Of a stretch of 64,000 bases of DNA, positions 44,820-57,018 are shown one piece after another. This DNA is from Parelaphostrongylus tenuis (lineage: Eukaryota > Nematoda > Chromadorea > Rhabditida > Metastrongylidae): contig JAHQIW010002128.1 in NCBI GenBank assembly GCA_019055375.1, positions 117,285 through 181,284 of the forward strand, written 5' to 3'. Position 1 is the first letter of the stretch; each line of letters starts with the position of its first letter. The position numbers were made by a program, and so were the translations under genes. The notes under the pieces were generated by a model that was not told the DNA's origin, made no database searches, and saw nothing but the letters and a program-made list of their open reading frames with translations.

Positions 44820-46830
44820 TTGATAACCAGCTGACTTCTATGACCCTAAACAAGTTACAGAGTGGCTTATGCAGCATAACGAATTTCTCGTCTAGGCAGA
44901 GAAGCACTATCTACGCAGAAATTGGCGGCAGAAGATCCCCCTCCGCACTGAAATTCTTGCATCGGCAGGGTACCAGTATCTACCAAGAAATCTATCTACC
45001 AAGTGAAGCAATTCTGCCACGATATCCTCGCCTCGGCAGAGAAGCATCATCCACCCAGAAATCCCCAGCGGACAAGCCCTATTTTCACCGAATTATTTGC
45101 TGTGGCATGGAAGGCTGTCCACGCAAAACGCAACAGAGAAACAATATCTGCACCGAAATACTTGCCACGGCATGGAAGCGCTGTCTACGTAGAACACCGC
45201 AGCAGAGTAGCAGTATCTATTGAGAAATTTTTGGCAGAGAAGCCATATGTTCACGGAAATCCCTCTTGTGGGTGAATCCCCTAACATAGAGGAAATGCAG
45301 ACGTTTTATCTCTCGTCTCACAAACCACATGCATGGCTCGAAAGTCATTTTCAGGCATATTGCAAGTTGAGCCTGCTCTTGAGAAATCACTCAAAACGGA
45401 CAGTATGATATTTCATAAATGCCAGCGAATACTTCTGAAGTTTGATGATCGTACGCGGTGACCACTACTCATTTATGGATTTACCTTTCGCATTTATGAC
45501 ATCTTATGGATTGCCAGTTTACATGTAGTTTATAAATTTCAGCTCGAAGGATTTCGGCTGCAGTATTAGCCCTTCTTAGACTGCTATCTAGAAATTTTTC
45601 GAATATCTATACATATGTCCATTTCCTTGTTTTCTTTGACAATTCGTTTATGTGTTCGCATTTTGTTCAACGAAAAATTGTGGCTGTTCAACGGTGGTTA
45701 TGAAATGGAGAAGGTTCAAAGTAGACTTTCTTCAATATCTATTCCATATGTCAAGAAGTGGCAATATTCAATTTTCGTTCCTAGAGCTGAATGAACATTA
45801 CCGCTCAGACCTTGACGTCGCTTTTTTGCTGCTTCCGCCAACTTTTCGTTCTGTATGGATGTAAGCGTTCTTGCGAGTGTGTTCCACGACTGATAGTTAT
45901 TAGCAGCCATCGTACACGTGCTGCAACAGAATCAAACTTCAGTTTGGTTTGATTATCGAACAACTCCTTTGCGCGATCTGAGGACGCGTAGGGGCCGTGG
46001 CGATGCGTTCTGAACTTGTTAGAAAAACTGAGATCTGTTTAGCAGAAGTTCTACATACTTCGATGAGCATCACTAGTGTTTGGTCTGGCCTTTCTTGACT
46101 TTCCTTCGTTTTCTTTTACATTTAAACAGTGTTTGGTTCAGAATAATTGAACAATACAAGACTCACTTTTTTCTTCTTTGTAACAAAGATTCCTTTCAAC
46201 TTGTTTACAGAATTGGATTTTTGATTTTCTTTATAGAATTCTATGTGATCTATGACTTTGTGAAGAGATTGGGATGTTTGAAGTCATTATTTTTGTGGTC
46301 TAAATGCTGAGAAGCAGAAAGCCTTTTTGGACTGTCGTCGACGTGTTTATTGAAGCAATTCTAATGTCGTCTTTAGAGATCCGAGAATCGCACATAGCCA
46401 ATTAATTCATCTTCCCAAGTAGTAGTAGGCGTAATTCCTCAGAATGCTCAATAACCTGACTCGTTTTGTTTCTAGAGCCTTCTGGGTATTCTTTTTTCTT
46501 CGAAAAGAAAGCAGTTTATCAGTCGGACTCGATATGAAGTATGTTTGGATCATGAACGCATGGATCTTCTGTACATTATCACAACTTGTTATTCGTGCAT
46601 TCATGTGTGAATGATGAAATGGAAAAGTTTGTGCATACTTTTGACCAGCATTAGCCAGTTATAGGTGAAAAAGTCGTAAACCTTTTGCCTTCATAAGTTA
46701 GTTGTCAACACTAACTAGAAAACTCAATTTTTTCTGTAATAACTTTCAGAACTTTTCACATCGGATTTGCAAGAAGGTCGGGCTCAGAAAAGACACATCC
46801 GCTCTAACGAACGTTTAGTTTTAGAAGTTC
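44820..46830. repeat. Long unclassified dispersed repeat, copy 1
   Basis: About 2 kb similar along its length to 61720-63990. In order: a head containing a minisatellite (44890-45285), a part with the word CATGCATGGCTCGAAA, an AT-rich part, a block near 45.65-45.95 kb (minus-strand reading TLARTLTSIQNEKLAEAAKK) and a tail near 46.4-46.8 kb. The minus-strand words are shared with the second copy (TLAKTLTSIQDERLTQTAKK), so a decayed protein-coding part is possible. No transposase or reverse transcriptase recognised. Confidence 0.7.
44890..45285. repeat. Degenerate minisatellite inside repeat copy 1
   Basis: Words such as GGCAGAGAAGCA, TATCTGCACCGAAAT, GCCACGGCATGGAAG and GTCCACGCA recur in rotating order about every 40-90 bp. 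It gives long but meaningless open frames on both strands. Confidence 0.65.
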
Positions 46831-46839
46831 GAAAATTTC

Positions 46840-48140
46840 CATCTGAAGGCAGACACTGATCAATCTTTTATCGTTTCATCACCCAGAACTTCTCACAAAT
46901 CGTCATTTTCGCCGTATCTGCTGGTGTTCTTTGCCTTAATATCTCAGCTATTAGTTACAAGCGATCAGCATATACCTTAAAAAGTGCTTCAAAGTTTAGA
47001 TAATTCATCCCACTCCAGACTGGCTTTCAGTAGGGATATGATGCTCAACAAGATTCAAACTACTCTAATTCTAATCCCTTATTTCATCAAGGTTATCGTC
47101 TCCCTCATTGGCGAAATTTTCTTCTTCAAATTTCTGTTCATTTTGTTTAGGTTTTATCGAGAAAGAAACGATTTCTCGTAGTTTTTGTACCATTCTCGAT
47201 GGTGAGTTGGTCAGAACCGAAGCTGGATTGGCCGTCATCTAACGCGACTTATGTCTTCAAGGTGATTCTTGGTCGATACTTGATTTGTTTTCTATGCAGT
47301 TGTTACGAGAAGTAACTATTATTAAAGAATAATGGAAGATTACAGTTGAGCAACTGCTTGAGCACCTCTTCTATATATTTGGATCAGATAGTTTTGCGTT
47401 TAAGATAATGATGAGTTAAGGCACAATAGAATAGTAGCAATATAATCAACTCAATACAAAAAAAAATCCATAATGATATAACCACATCACATGACTCTAC
47501 CCTAGCTACCAAGCCATCAAAGCAGCAGATGGTGCAGAAGAATTCGACGAGCTTAAAATTCACACGCATCTCGACTTGATCCGCCACCTTCATATAACAT
47601 TGTATTTGGAGAGAGTTCATCATCAAGGGAAATAAAGACATTATCTTGACCGTAATGAGCCGAAAAATTACGTGACTTTTAATCTGCTGCTAATGGTTCA
47701 ACCAAGTGAAAGCGAACACCACTTACAGCCGATGCAACAAACACCGTTACTTAGAATGTTTGAGCAACATTCGTAAGTTCAGTAAAACATTGTTGAAATG
47801 CTGTGTGATTAAGGGCAGGGTATATACAGCGCATCCAAAGGCGCCTCGGAAATCGTGCGAAATGCGCAGTTTTCACGCGAAATTCTATTGCGCACTGGAG
47901 AAATCTCCCTCCGTAGAAGTTGTTTCAAAAATTTGATCTACATCATAGCAGGAACATGTAGCTAAGCCTCAAACTTTAGTTACAAGCGTAACCGCAATGC
48001 TAGAAAGCCCCTGGAACATAAATCAGACGACAGAATCTTTTCGAGAACTAGTCTTCGCAAAATCTCAATATGAGGAACGAAATTTTAATGATCAAGCGTG
48101 GGTGCAGTATTTGTGTCCACAAGCTATCGTTCAACTGTTT
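46840..48140. other. Intergenic, one hydrophobic minus-strand frame
   Basis: The minus-strand frame 47641-47384 (85 codons) ends in a hydrophobic span (VVISLWIFFCIELIILLLFY) and contains a possible donor after CCFDGL. It could be an upstream exon of the 44.6-kb gene or chance; I do not call it a gene. Confidence 0.25.
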
Positions 48141-48144
48141 TAGG

Positions 48145-48349
48145 ACCGTTGACCCACAGCCTCTTCATCTCTAACTGGCAACTCTAGACGGTCTGCTCTG
48201 CCTTCTCAACATCTCTAACCCACAGCGTGCTGCATCTGACAATGGCACGCTGCTGCGTCTAATAATTGTACGCTGGCGCTAAAAAAGCAGAGGTGGAGCA
48301 CACTGTTCAGAGTTGCCAGTTAGAGACGAAGAGGCCGTGGGTACACGGT
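48145..48349. repeat. Inverted-repeat element, 205 bp with 45-bp arms
   Basis: Left arm GACCCACAGCCTCTTCATCT then CTAACTGGCAACTCT; right arm is its complement (AGAGTTGCCAGTTAGAGACG, AAGAGGCCGTGGGT). The arm resembles the head of family B (GTTAAAGATGCAGAAGCCGT at 4482). The middle contains GTGCTGCATCTGACAATGGC. Confidence 0.6.
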
Positions 48350-49761
48350 TTCGAACGACAGAACAGCTGTAAAACCATGTGCTCACATTAATCCATATAT
48401 CAGTTTGCGTTAGAAATGCTTTAATACCTGTATAAAAATAGACTTTAAAGGCACACTTATGAATGTTTTGAGTAGAAAGCATATTCTACAAATTGATAAA
48501 CATCTGACGTCACAGCAGAAATTCTAGCGAGTACAAGCAACTACAATTCAAAAAGTAAACGCAAATTTTGTTGATAAAGTAAAAAAAAAAAGTTAAACAC
48601 TTCAAGTTATTGGCAATAAGCGATTTCCGCACTCAAAAAATTTGTAGAAAACAAATGATACACGAAAGTCATTACTTTTTTATTTATAATATAATTATAT
48701 TGCTTATAAGTGAAGGATCCTATGCAATTGATAAGTAAAAAATGGAATGACTTCGATTTACACTCAATAAGTGACAGCAATCAAACAAAAGAATTCCGTA
48801 AAGACTAAACGAAAGAAGAGAGAGACAATGGAAAAAAAAGTGTTACACTTAGTACCTTCGCGACAAATGGACGACACCTAATTTTTCGCTGTGGTCATGG
48901 CGCCTATGGATGTCATACTGGCCACCTCCACAACCTTTATGCAGTCCCGACCACTTTTAATTAGTGCGATTTCCATTCCATAAATCGGTTTTTCTCTATT
49001 TTACAAAGAATCCTACATTTCCTCTATTCTGTGTAGAGTATATGTTCTTCTATACACCGCTTTTTTACATGCACGCATGATTCTGCGTAATGAACAAAAG
49101 CTAATCTTCTATGTAATCATACTGAATTATTGTGCAGGTGTATAAGTTGTGCATGAGATATCACGATAGTTCCCATTTGGTCTTAATATCCTCTCGCTCC
49201 GAAAAACACACGAAAGTCATCACTTTTTTATTTTTTACTTTTGTTTCATCTATCTTCACAATAAAAAGATGAAAAAGTTAATAATATTCCTACTGTGCAA
49301 AAGAAATTAAAAAACGGATTAAACAAGGTATTGTGAATAAAAATTATATCATTAATGTGATTGGAATTCATGAAACAGGAGATGGATTCCTGAGATTCCG
49401 AGTTTTGTGTCTCATTCACCACTCTTAGATACCAATACACTGTTTTATACATTAGTCTACATAAGATAGGAAACACTTCAGTGGAATCTGAAAGTATAAA
49501 GTGCTACCTACTACGTACCTTTATACATAGATCACTGCAAACTTCTCAAATATCTCTGTAGCTATTTTTGTCTCCGCTGGAAACCCCTTCAGAATGCTAC
49601 TTGGTCAATTATGGAATAATCACCGTCAAAAGCGTTAAAGCTAGAGGAAATTAGTAAAAGCAAAAGCAAAATGCAGTATTCAACACGTCCAGAGTAGTTT
49701 ATAAATTTGCAACTGGACGTGGACGTTAAATTATTAGCCTGAGCATCTTTCTTTTAGTTGT

Positions 49762-50025
49762 GTGCCCTCAAGGCCACTTTCTGCTTCAATTCCCACTTAT
49801 GATGTACGACAAGTTCCAATGTTACCACGTAAGATGGTTTTGGAGACCACAATACTCTTCCGAAATGAGATTCTCCTTGGATTACTGAAAGATAAATCAC
49901 TAATTAGAGATTGTCGCACGGATAACGCCCATGGCGGCATCTGTGTTGGGCTGGCTACTGGTCAATCGGTAGACGTCTGGGAAAAAACTTCTGCGCGGCA
50001 AAATAAACTACTAAAAAGAAAATGA
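49762..50025 (+). CDS. Possible 3' exon of a plus-strand gene, unknown function
   Basis: An open stretch of about 87 codons follows a TTTCTTTTAG acceptor (near 49758) and ends with a basic tail (NKLLKRK) and TGA. Its sequence (for example PMLPRKMVLETTILF and GGICVGLATGQSVDVWEK) has ordinary composition and no stops, but I recognise no family and found no upstream exon. It would converge on the folylpolyglutamate synthase 3' end, with about 170 bp between the stops. It may be chance or an old repeat piece. Confidence 0.3.
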   Translation: MPSRPLSASIPTYDVRQVPMLPRKMVLETTILFRNEILLGLLKDKSLIRDCRTDNAHGGICVGLATGQSVDVWEKTSARQNKLLKRK

Positions 50026-50059
50026 CACCCATAGGTGCCATACTGGCCAGCGCTGCAAC

Positions 50060-50065
50060 TTTATT
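50060..50065 (-). terminator. Polyadenylation signal AATAAA for the folylpolyglutamate synthase gene
   Basis: The minus strand reads AATAAA here, about 130 nt beyond the TAG stop at 50196. The spacing is ordinary for a nematode 3' UTR. Confidence 0.5.
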
Positions 50066-50195
50066 AAGACGTTACTTGTCGCGAGAGTATAATACAGCTG
50101 CTTTGCATCCATGACGAAATACTACTGAGGAAAAAAAAACTTTTGTAACAGATTAATCTTCAGTACATACAAGTATTAGGTGAGCAAAAAAATAT

Positions 50196-53100
50196 CTACT
50201 CTACTGTAGGTTGGATAAGTGATAAGACACCACCCACTAAATGCAAACTTCCTGTGACTAACACGTCCAAATTTTCCGTATAAGATTGCTCTTCTACCCA
50301 GTTGATAGCTGATGTTATACAATCAAACACGAGAACCTCCTGAAAAACAAGTCTAAATGCTTGTTTTGAGAGGATTTGGAGTAAAACGAGAAGACAACAA
50401 TTGGAAAGACATGGGACCTACTCCAGTTCCAATTTCCTTCCACGTTGTTGCACACTGTTCATTGCGAGTTAGTTGGTCTGCCGCAGATGAGTTAAGATTT
50501 GTTACGTCAGATTTCATGTCAGGCAACGCAGTTAATACGGTCGGACAGAACAACGAGTAATTAAATTCATGTTTCTAGAGGTAAAAAACGTTTACTTTTC
50601 ATAAAAGTGTATCACCGCTGTGAAGTCCCCATAAAAGTTGCTTTTTTCAGCTGACACTTCCAATACAAGGTCAATTATTTACGTAATTGAGCAGCGTGAA
50701 TTTCAGAGACTCACTGTAAGATATGGAAGTAAAGTGGAAGGATCTCGCTCTGCCGTACAATGAAAAATTAGCACACGTTTCCTTGTTGGAACAATTTCTA
50801 GAACTTCTGAGTACCAGTTCGAGCACACCTATGAATCTTGAGTAAACGAGTAATCTTAGTACACAAAACACCTACAAATGAATATAGTTCCAAAAGTAGA
50901 ATAGTCTCACGTAAACTATCTTACTTCCAAACTTTTAGGAGTATGTGCTCCGTCTAGATAGTAGGTTACTCGATCTTTAGCAACAGTCTGGCACCGTCCT
51001 CGCCAATTACATGACTCTATCGCTTCAACAATCGCCGCTGGAACGTCGAAAGCTTCACCAACTTGCCAGCTGTTCTCTTTCGCATCAGGAAATGTAGACA
51101 CTAAACGAAGACAATGACATATAACTATACGTCAAAGCCATTTGAGAGCTACTCAATTAATGACGAACTTTCCCATCCCATTCGTTTCAGCCAGACCCTT
51201 GATAACTGCAACGCCAACGACATGTTGGATTTTTGATGTTCACCCGCAATCCCAGGTGATATCTTTTGTTTCGCATAAGAATATGACTTATAAGATGGCG
51301 CAATCCTTAGTTCTACCTAAATATGATGAAAAACTCATTGTACAGCTCAACAGTCATCAAAAAACAAAGGATTATGCTATTGGCGCTAATCAAATCTAAA
51401 AGATGCGTTATGCATTTGTCTTCATCTAGCATGGACTGAGATGATGAATTGCATATGTGGCATTCACAATGATTCGCAGTGGACTGCCGATGCCCACCAC
51501 CTCCCCTATCACCTCAGTGCTACTATCCTCTCAGACAAGTCGGACCAATTCACCGAGCCCCAGAGGGATGGAAGGCTTAGTGAGCCTTCAGCGCGGGATT
51601 GAACCATCAACCATCAATTGATCGACATCGAGTGTGTCGCAGGGCACCTCAAACCACTCCGCCACACTCGCTCTCAACAATTATTATTTGAACACACTAG
51701 AGCCTCGAAAATATATGAGTAAAAAACAAACTCACCCCACGCTCTAAAGCACGACTTTTCATCACCGATAGAGCATCGTCTGACGAAGGGCTGACAATCA
51801 GTGGTGCGCCATTTTTCATGATTCCTGCCTTGTGCCATGCGATTTCAGGTAATGTGGTGCCCAACAGAAATGTATGATCCAGATCCAAGGTGGTCACACC
51901 GCATACAACCGGATGCCTAAGGGAAGTACCAAAACAAAACTGCAACGTCCCAAATTGTTGGAATAAACATATAAAAGAGTGGCAGCTTACTGAATAACAT
52001 TCGTACTGTCATACTCGCCACCAATGCCAACTTCTACTATTGCTACATCGACAGTTTCCTCCAGAAACACATGGAAAGCAAGGAGGGTGAGAAACTTGAA
52101 ATAAAACGGCATTCCATCTTCGAGCTCATACTGCAATTATAATCTTCAGATGGCTTACAAGAGATACACTAATTTCAGTTGAATCCCACCCTCTTAAGCT
52201 TGTTGTACACGGTGAAAAAGTACTTTGCAAACGATATTTCACTGATCGGCTTGCCATTGATGCGAATTCTCTCACGGACATGCACCAAATGCGGAGAACT
52301 TAAATTAGATTTTGTGAACATAACAGAACACATCCTAAAAGAAATAAGAGAGGGAACTCAAAAAAGGAACCATTCGTCTATTATAACTAGTGATTATCAT
52401 TAGTAAGAAGAAAAGAAACACTGCCCCTTGAGCTACATGAACTTCTTTTGACTGCTTTGTAGCAGTGGTATGATGTTATAAATATACATCTAAGAATATT
52501 GAGTGGTACGCAAAAATTCGACCCCAGGCAGAAGTTGAACACGCGTTCCACTCTTATTGAGCATTCAATACACATTAACAGTATGAGGAACGCAGTTCAT
52601 CGCTGCACGCGACTTTCGCTACATAATTGGAACTTTTTACTCTATTATAGGAAAAAATTTCTATGCTTTTCGTATTCTTTCGTGCTCCATAATTTTCTTT
52701 AAATGGTATCATGTTTTTGTGGCATCCAAATTCGTACATGCATATAAAAAAGTGTGAAACGAAATATCCTCTTCGTTCATACAGGCTCTATGAAGATATT
52801 TTCAAAAACCAATCTCAGCCTCAGAATCATCGGGATTTATGCTATAGAATGACTAGCAGAAATCTACAAAGAACCAAACACAGACCTCAGTTGTACAAAA
52901 AAATGCGCGCCAAATGTGAAACGCAATTCCCTCTAGGCTGCTACATTGCCCTAAGAAGGCCTTCTTAAAAATCAAGCTCTATGTTGAGATCGCTGAGGTT
53001 TGATCTTTCGAATGCAAACTGCAAATTAAATAAAAATTCCTTGTCCAAAAAAAAGGCCTCTGATAATCGTGTGTTCAAAAAAACGTAAACAGTCCTCAGA

Positions 53101-53963
53101 GAGTTAATTTTGAATCTTTTATCCATCAAATCGATTCTTTGAAATTACGTATCGTTTTCGAAGCTTCTTATTCAGAATGACAAAAAGGAAGACTGAAACC
53201 AACGTATACAATCCAGTTCGAAATCCCACTTTTCTTAGGATAGATTCCACGAAAGCACAAGTTGATCCCTTGCCTTTCGTTCCACTCACATGTATTACAT
53301 TTAAACGATCAAGTGTGACTGGCTGAAACATCAATCATACATTCACGGAGCAGTTCAATTAACGACGCTTGATATTTCTCAAAACCGACTACTATTCAAA
53401 TCGGCATAAGGAATAAAAGTATGATAGGTCTCGGCGTTGATCAATCCTTGGGGGATGCGTCACGTATTCGACTTGATCAGGTATCGTTGAAGATAACTGA
53501 ATGCATTACCTGGTTTGCAATGTCTGTGGTAGCCTACTGACGTCTTAAATCAGTGCTGCTACCCTCTCAAACAAATATGGCACCGATTCGCAAACCCCGA
53601 AAAGGTTGAAGCTTAGGGAGCGTTGGGCACGGGATCGAACCATCGACCATTAATGGGTGGATCATGTGTGCGCCGCAGAGCACCTCTAGCCACTGCGTCG
53701 CACGCGCTCTCATCTGCGGGATAGAATAATCGAAAAAGAGATACATAAACCCACCTCTATTCCACATTTTTTCAACAGAGTGGCCGTTTCAGGAATGTTG
53801 GTCTGCTGTTGTAGGTGTCGCTTTTCTCGAATTTTTCGAAGCAAATCCGCATTTGATTGAAGTGAGTTGAGATGAAAAATCGCTGACTGAAAATGTGTAG
53901 AATAAACTGCAAGGAACAAAAGCACCATAGAAACACAAATACACCATCCAGCAGAGGAGACAT
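50196..53963 (-). CDS. FPGS: Folylpolyglutamate synthase
   Basis: Mur-ligase-fold enzyme that adds glutamates to tetrahydrofolates using ATP, retaining folates in the cell. Exons: 53963-53945, 53906-53755, 53322-53204, 52298-52190, 52130-51991, 51916-51736, 51316-51169, 51100-50925, 50828-50715, 50574-50422, 50339-50196; the sum is 1455 bp in frame, 484 residues plus stop. Hallmarks in order: SLQSNA near the N-terminus, P-loop [11 protein letters not shown] (residues 68-78), [100 protein letters not shown] and the terminal [15 protein letters not shown]. Length is near that of cytosolic eukaryotic forms; no mitochondrial leader is visible from this start. Exon 1 (19 bp before a 38-bp intron) is the weakest part. 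AATAAA follows about 130 nt after the stop. Confidence 0.95.
51412..51672 (-). repeat. Family C tRNA-like SINE in a folylpolyglutamate synthase intron
   Basis: Head on the minus strand: GTGTGGCGGAGTGGTTTGAG, GATGGTTCAATCCCGCGC, then GCTCACTAAGCCTTCCATCC. It fills much of the intron between exons 51916-51736 and 51316-51169, in gene orientation. Confidence 0.65.
52480..52570 (-). repeat. Family A single arm
   Basis: AATATTGAGTGGTACGCAAA, ATTCGACCCCAGGCAGAAGT and TGAACACGCG match the left arms of the other copies. It lies in the intron between folylpolyglutamate synthase exons 53322-53204 and 52298-52190. Confidence 0.55.
53428..53712 (-). repeat. Family C tRNA-like SINE in a folylpolyglutamate synthase intron
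   Basis: Head on the minus strand: GCGACGCAGTGGCTAGAGGT, GTCGATGGTTCGATCCCGTG; tail GGATTGATCAACGCCGAGAC. Lies in the intron between exons 53906-53755 and 53322-53204, in gene orientation. The box GGTTCGATCCC is a full B-box match. Confidence 0.65.
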
Positions 53964-54299
53964 CTTCAGAAGCGCCTCATCTCCTAAAATGTTCAAGATA
54001 TATCTCAATGAAGATGAGGTACAAATGTTTTCTCTTATCGCAACAATGGATGCACATCCTTATGGGGCCGTCTCAGAAGGGGGTCATTTCCCATGTCAGC
54101 TAAAACAGAGTGAACCATTCGAAAACAACAAGCCTATTCGAATCTTCACCGTTGCCTTGAGTGAGATATCGGACAGAAAGCCATTGAGAAAAAATCCAAT
54201 GACAATCATGTTTTACCAGCCACGAGCAATCGACTATACAACATTGTCCATTGGGGACTGGTTTTATCACCTAGCGGCACGGTGTAAATAGTTCGGGTC

Positions 54300-55420
54300 G
54301 GTTCCCCTATATGGGGATATCTTCCCGTGGAAGTGACAGCAACGAAATGCAACTGACGAGGCTGAAGGCCGAGTCGAAATACGTGTCTTGCAATGTATGA
54401 GCGTCTTTTTAATTATGAGGGGACAAATGAAAAACCGACCTCATTTGCAGGAGAAGAAATTTTCATGGGGTGTTAAGAACAATTCGAAAGTGAGACTTGA
54501 GGCTACAGCCCCACGTCGCCGGTTTTTCAGAACATCCCTTTGTAGTGCTGTAAAATTATGTTTCACACTCGCCTTTCGCTCTTACTTTTATCAAGCGTAT
54601 AATCTGTTAGAAGCCAAAAAGGATGTCAATGTTTAGAGAAGTTTCTGTAGTATCTTAGTCAATCGTTTTATCTGGAGTTTCAAACGGAACGAAGTAAAAA
54701 AATCCCACTTGAATAACAGAATATCGATCGCCCCGCCTCGCCCCACCCCGTTCCTCGGCTAGCGCCCTGTGGAATAGCCGGTAAACAACGCTGCGAAAAA
54801 TGTAAAACTCTACCTTATTTCCTTGGCAAACCGCATTTTCAGAAAATACGCATATAGCTAGAATCAGAAAGAAAAAACGCTATCTGATGATCATTAACAC
54901 TCTAGAGAAAGAGCTCTGACGGGCGAGATTTTAAGCACAAAACAAAAGACCAAAGGAAATCAAAAAACCAAAAGAGGTTTTTGGGAAAAAAAAACACATT
55001 TTTGAGTTTACAGTTTGAGTACTAGAACTCCAAAGAAAGATCTTTGTCCAGCGAAATTTAAGGGAGATTAGGAAAAAACACGTGGTTTTGAGAAACATGA
55101 TGTTATTTTGGATGTTACAGCGTTATAAAGGTGTGTTTTGAAAAAGCCGACAACATCGGGGCTGTAGCCTCAAGTCTCCGCTTTCGAAGGGTTACTAACA
55201 CTCCTATGAAAAGTTCTTCTCCAACGAATGGGATCGATTTTTCAATTGTTCCCTCATAAGTGAATTGTACCATAAGTGCCGTAACTGGCTTGATGAAAGG
55301 CTCAAAACATGTTATCAGATCATATCGTGCTTTGAGCGAGGTCTCAATAAACAATCAAAGGTATGACACTCGAAAAGTGTTCAGCTGATAGTAGCTATAT
55401 GATAGCAATATGTCGAAGAA
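54300..55420. repeat. Inverted pair of dispersed-repeat fragments
   Basis: Plus part at about 54300-54640 (GACTTGAGGCTACAGCCCC, preceded by AATGCAACTGACGAGGCTGA) and minus part at about 55115-55420 carrying the same words (RLEATAP in translation on both). The arms are about 0.3 kb, separated by about 0.5 kb. Related pieces lie at 5250-5450, 12370-12540 and 35000-35120. Confidence 0.55.
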
Positions 55421-55439
55421 AAAGCGTAGTGGAAAAGCA

Positions 55440-55925
55440 ATGGCCGGTGGTTAAGTGACAGGGCGCCCACCATCCTCCCCTCCCTCACGTATGTGAGCGT
55501 GAAACGCGAGCTCAACCCCGTCTGACGCCGAATTTTCGCTTACCACTCACTTTTCCAGAGTGTTAGTAGTCGCAAACTGTAAGCCCTTAATACTACAGAA
55601 AATCGATAATTCTATATCACTTTACCGACTAAAAGTAGAACTTCCAATTCTACGCTGTCAGACGATTGTGCGAGGACAATTATTAGTCCAAGCAAAGCTT
55701 TTGACATCCAAAAATAGAAAAAAACACAATAAAAAAAAACTTTTAATCATTTAGTAGAAAAGCCCCTAGCGCGAGAAATTCTGTGCCTCTGTGCGCCCTC
55801 AACGCGTTTGGCCATTTCCTGCTTGCAAACTATTTGGACGGCTTGTCCAACGAGCATTATTGAAGTGCTCATTTAAGAAGACTCGGTGCTACGCAAAAAC
55901 TCAACCTCAGGCTGTACAATCATGA
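55440..55925. repeat. Family A arms, plus then minus
   Basis: Plus arm at 55440-55560 (GTGAAACGCGAGCTCAACCC, TCGCTTACCACTCAC) and a minus arm at 55875-55925 (ACTCGGTGCTACGCAAAAAC, CTCAACCTCAGGC). Spacing and order are the reverse of the usual foldback copies. Confidence 0.45.
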
Positions 55926-55929
55926 AAAT

Positions 55930-57018
55930 CAAACTTCCAGGGACATATAACACCTTTTATTTTATTTTTCTCTTACTTGAAATACTCCTTCACTTTTGCT
56001 CAAATAAAAAAGTTTACTTCATGGTTCGCATTTTGTAAATAGAAGGCTGATAACCGCCTAGATATCTTCCATCGGGACACGATACAACGCGTCATGTTTG
56101 TTTCCACATCTCACATTTGGCGAATTTGAAAATCTAATATTCATCTTCAACTTATCGGAAAGTTCAGATCTGAACAGACTAAAAGATGGAAGAATATTGT
56201 ATGAAGTGTTTGCACTTCATCCAGAGTTGTTGTATTTCACTGTGACCCACGACCTATTTATAATAGATTATCTCAATTGCAAGATAAGATAGACGACGGC
56301 GATAGGAGCAGCCTGATGGATGTTGTTGAGCGTGATAGGAGCGTTTTGGAGGTTTGCTTGTGATGGAATGGACTCGGTCTCAATGTAGAATCAAGATCAA
56401 GAACTTCTGAGGCAACGCTAACTCGTTCCACCTGTTCCGCTCAAGAGCAATTAGAGTATTTATGTGGTCCTGAGGCGAAATGTCAAAACACGGGGATGAT
56501 ATTAGCCGTATTCATGATTGATAGTCAGAACAAATGAATGCTATAGTCTATTTGGACGCGGCTTGTAACAAAGGCAGCTGTCAGTCATGGTTCTGTATAT
56601 AGGCCCCAGGCAGGAAAGTCATCACTAGTACATCTCAAGAACGCTCCTGTTACGCTGAAAACGCTCATCAAGGTGTATGTTTCTCCTTCGTTGGTCTTAT
56701 ACCCTACAAGGTAGACGAAGGAAGTAGGTTCAGCTTAGATGTTATAATGAGAAAGTTTCAAAAGATATCAGGCTCTTTCCCAATGACCATGCTGATTCAC
56801 AAAAAGTCGCAAAAAACGTCTAAGAGCTGTGATACTATATGTATCAACATGCAAATTTTACTACTACTACTATGTTTCGATCAGTGGCGGCAAGGTGAAT
56901 GTCATGACCGTCAAAGGCTTGAAATGTCACATGACCTTCTCTACAATTATCAAAATAAGGATAGTAACATGACTACGAGAGTACGGTGAAAAATCCTCAG
57001 TAAGCATGAATTTTCGGA
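55930..57018. other. Intergenic, one weak plus-strand exon-like stretch
   Basis: At 56062-56243 the plus strand is open after a CCTAG acceptor and reads SSDLNRLKDGRILYEVFALH, faintly like the end of a Hook or calponin-homology domain. No adjoining exon was found. The rest shows nothing. Confidence 0.25.

Noticed and set aside
44840..45223. 127-codon plus-strand open frame rich in arginine and serine
   Set aside because: It is a translation of the degenerate minisatellite; the equivalent region in the second copy is open in different frames.
53600..53712. Possible tRNA gene on the minus strand with a full B box
   Set aside because: The A and B boxes are good but the acceptor and anticodon stems do not pair, and three sister copies show it is a SINE head.
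53893..54291. 132-codon plus-strand open frame
   Set aside because: It overlaps the folylpolyglutamate synthase start region in antisense and ends at a dispersed repeat. The sequence is not obviously junk, but nothing supports it as a gene.
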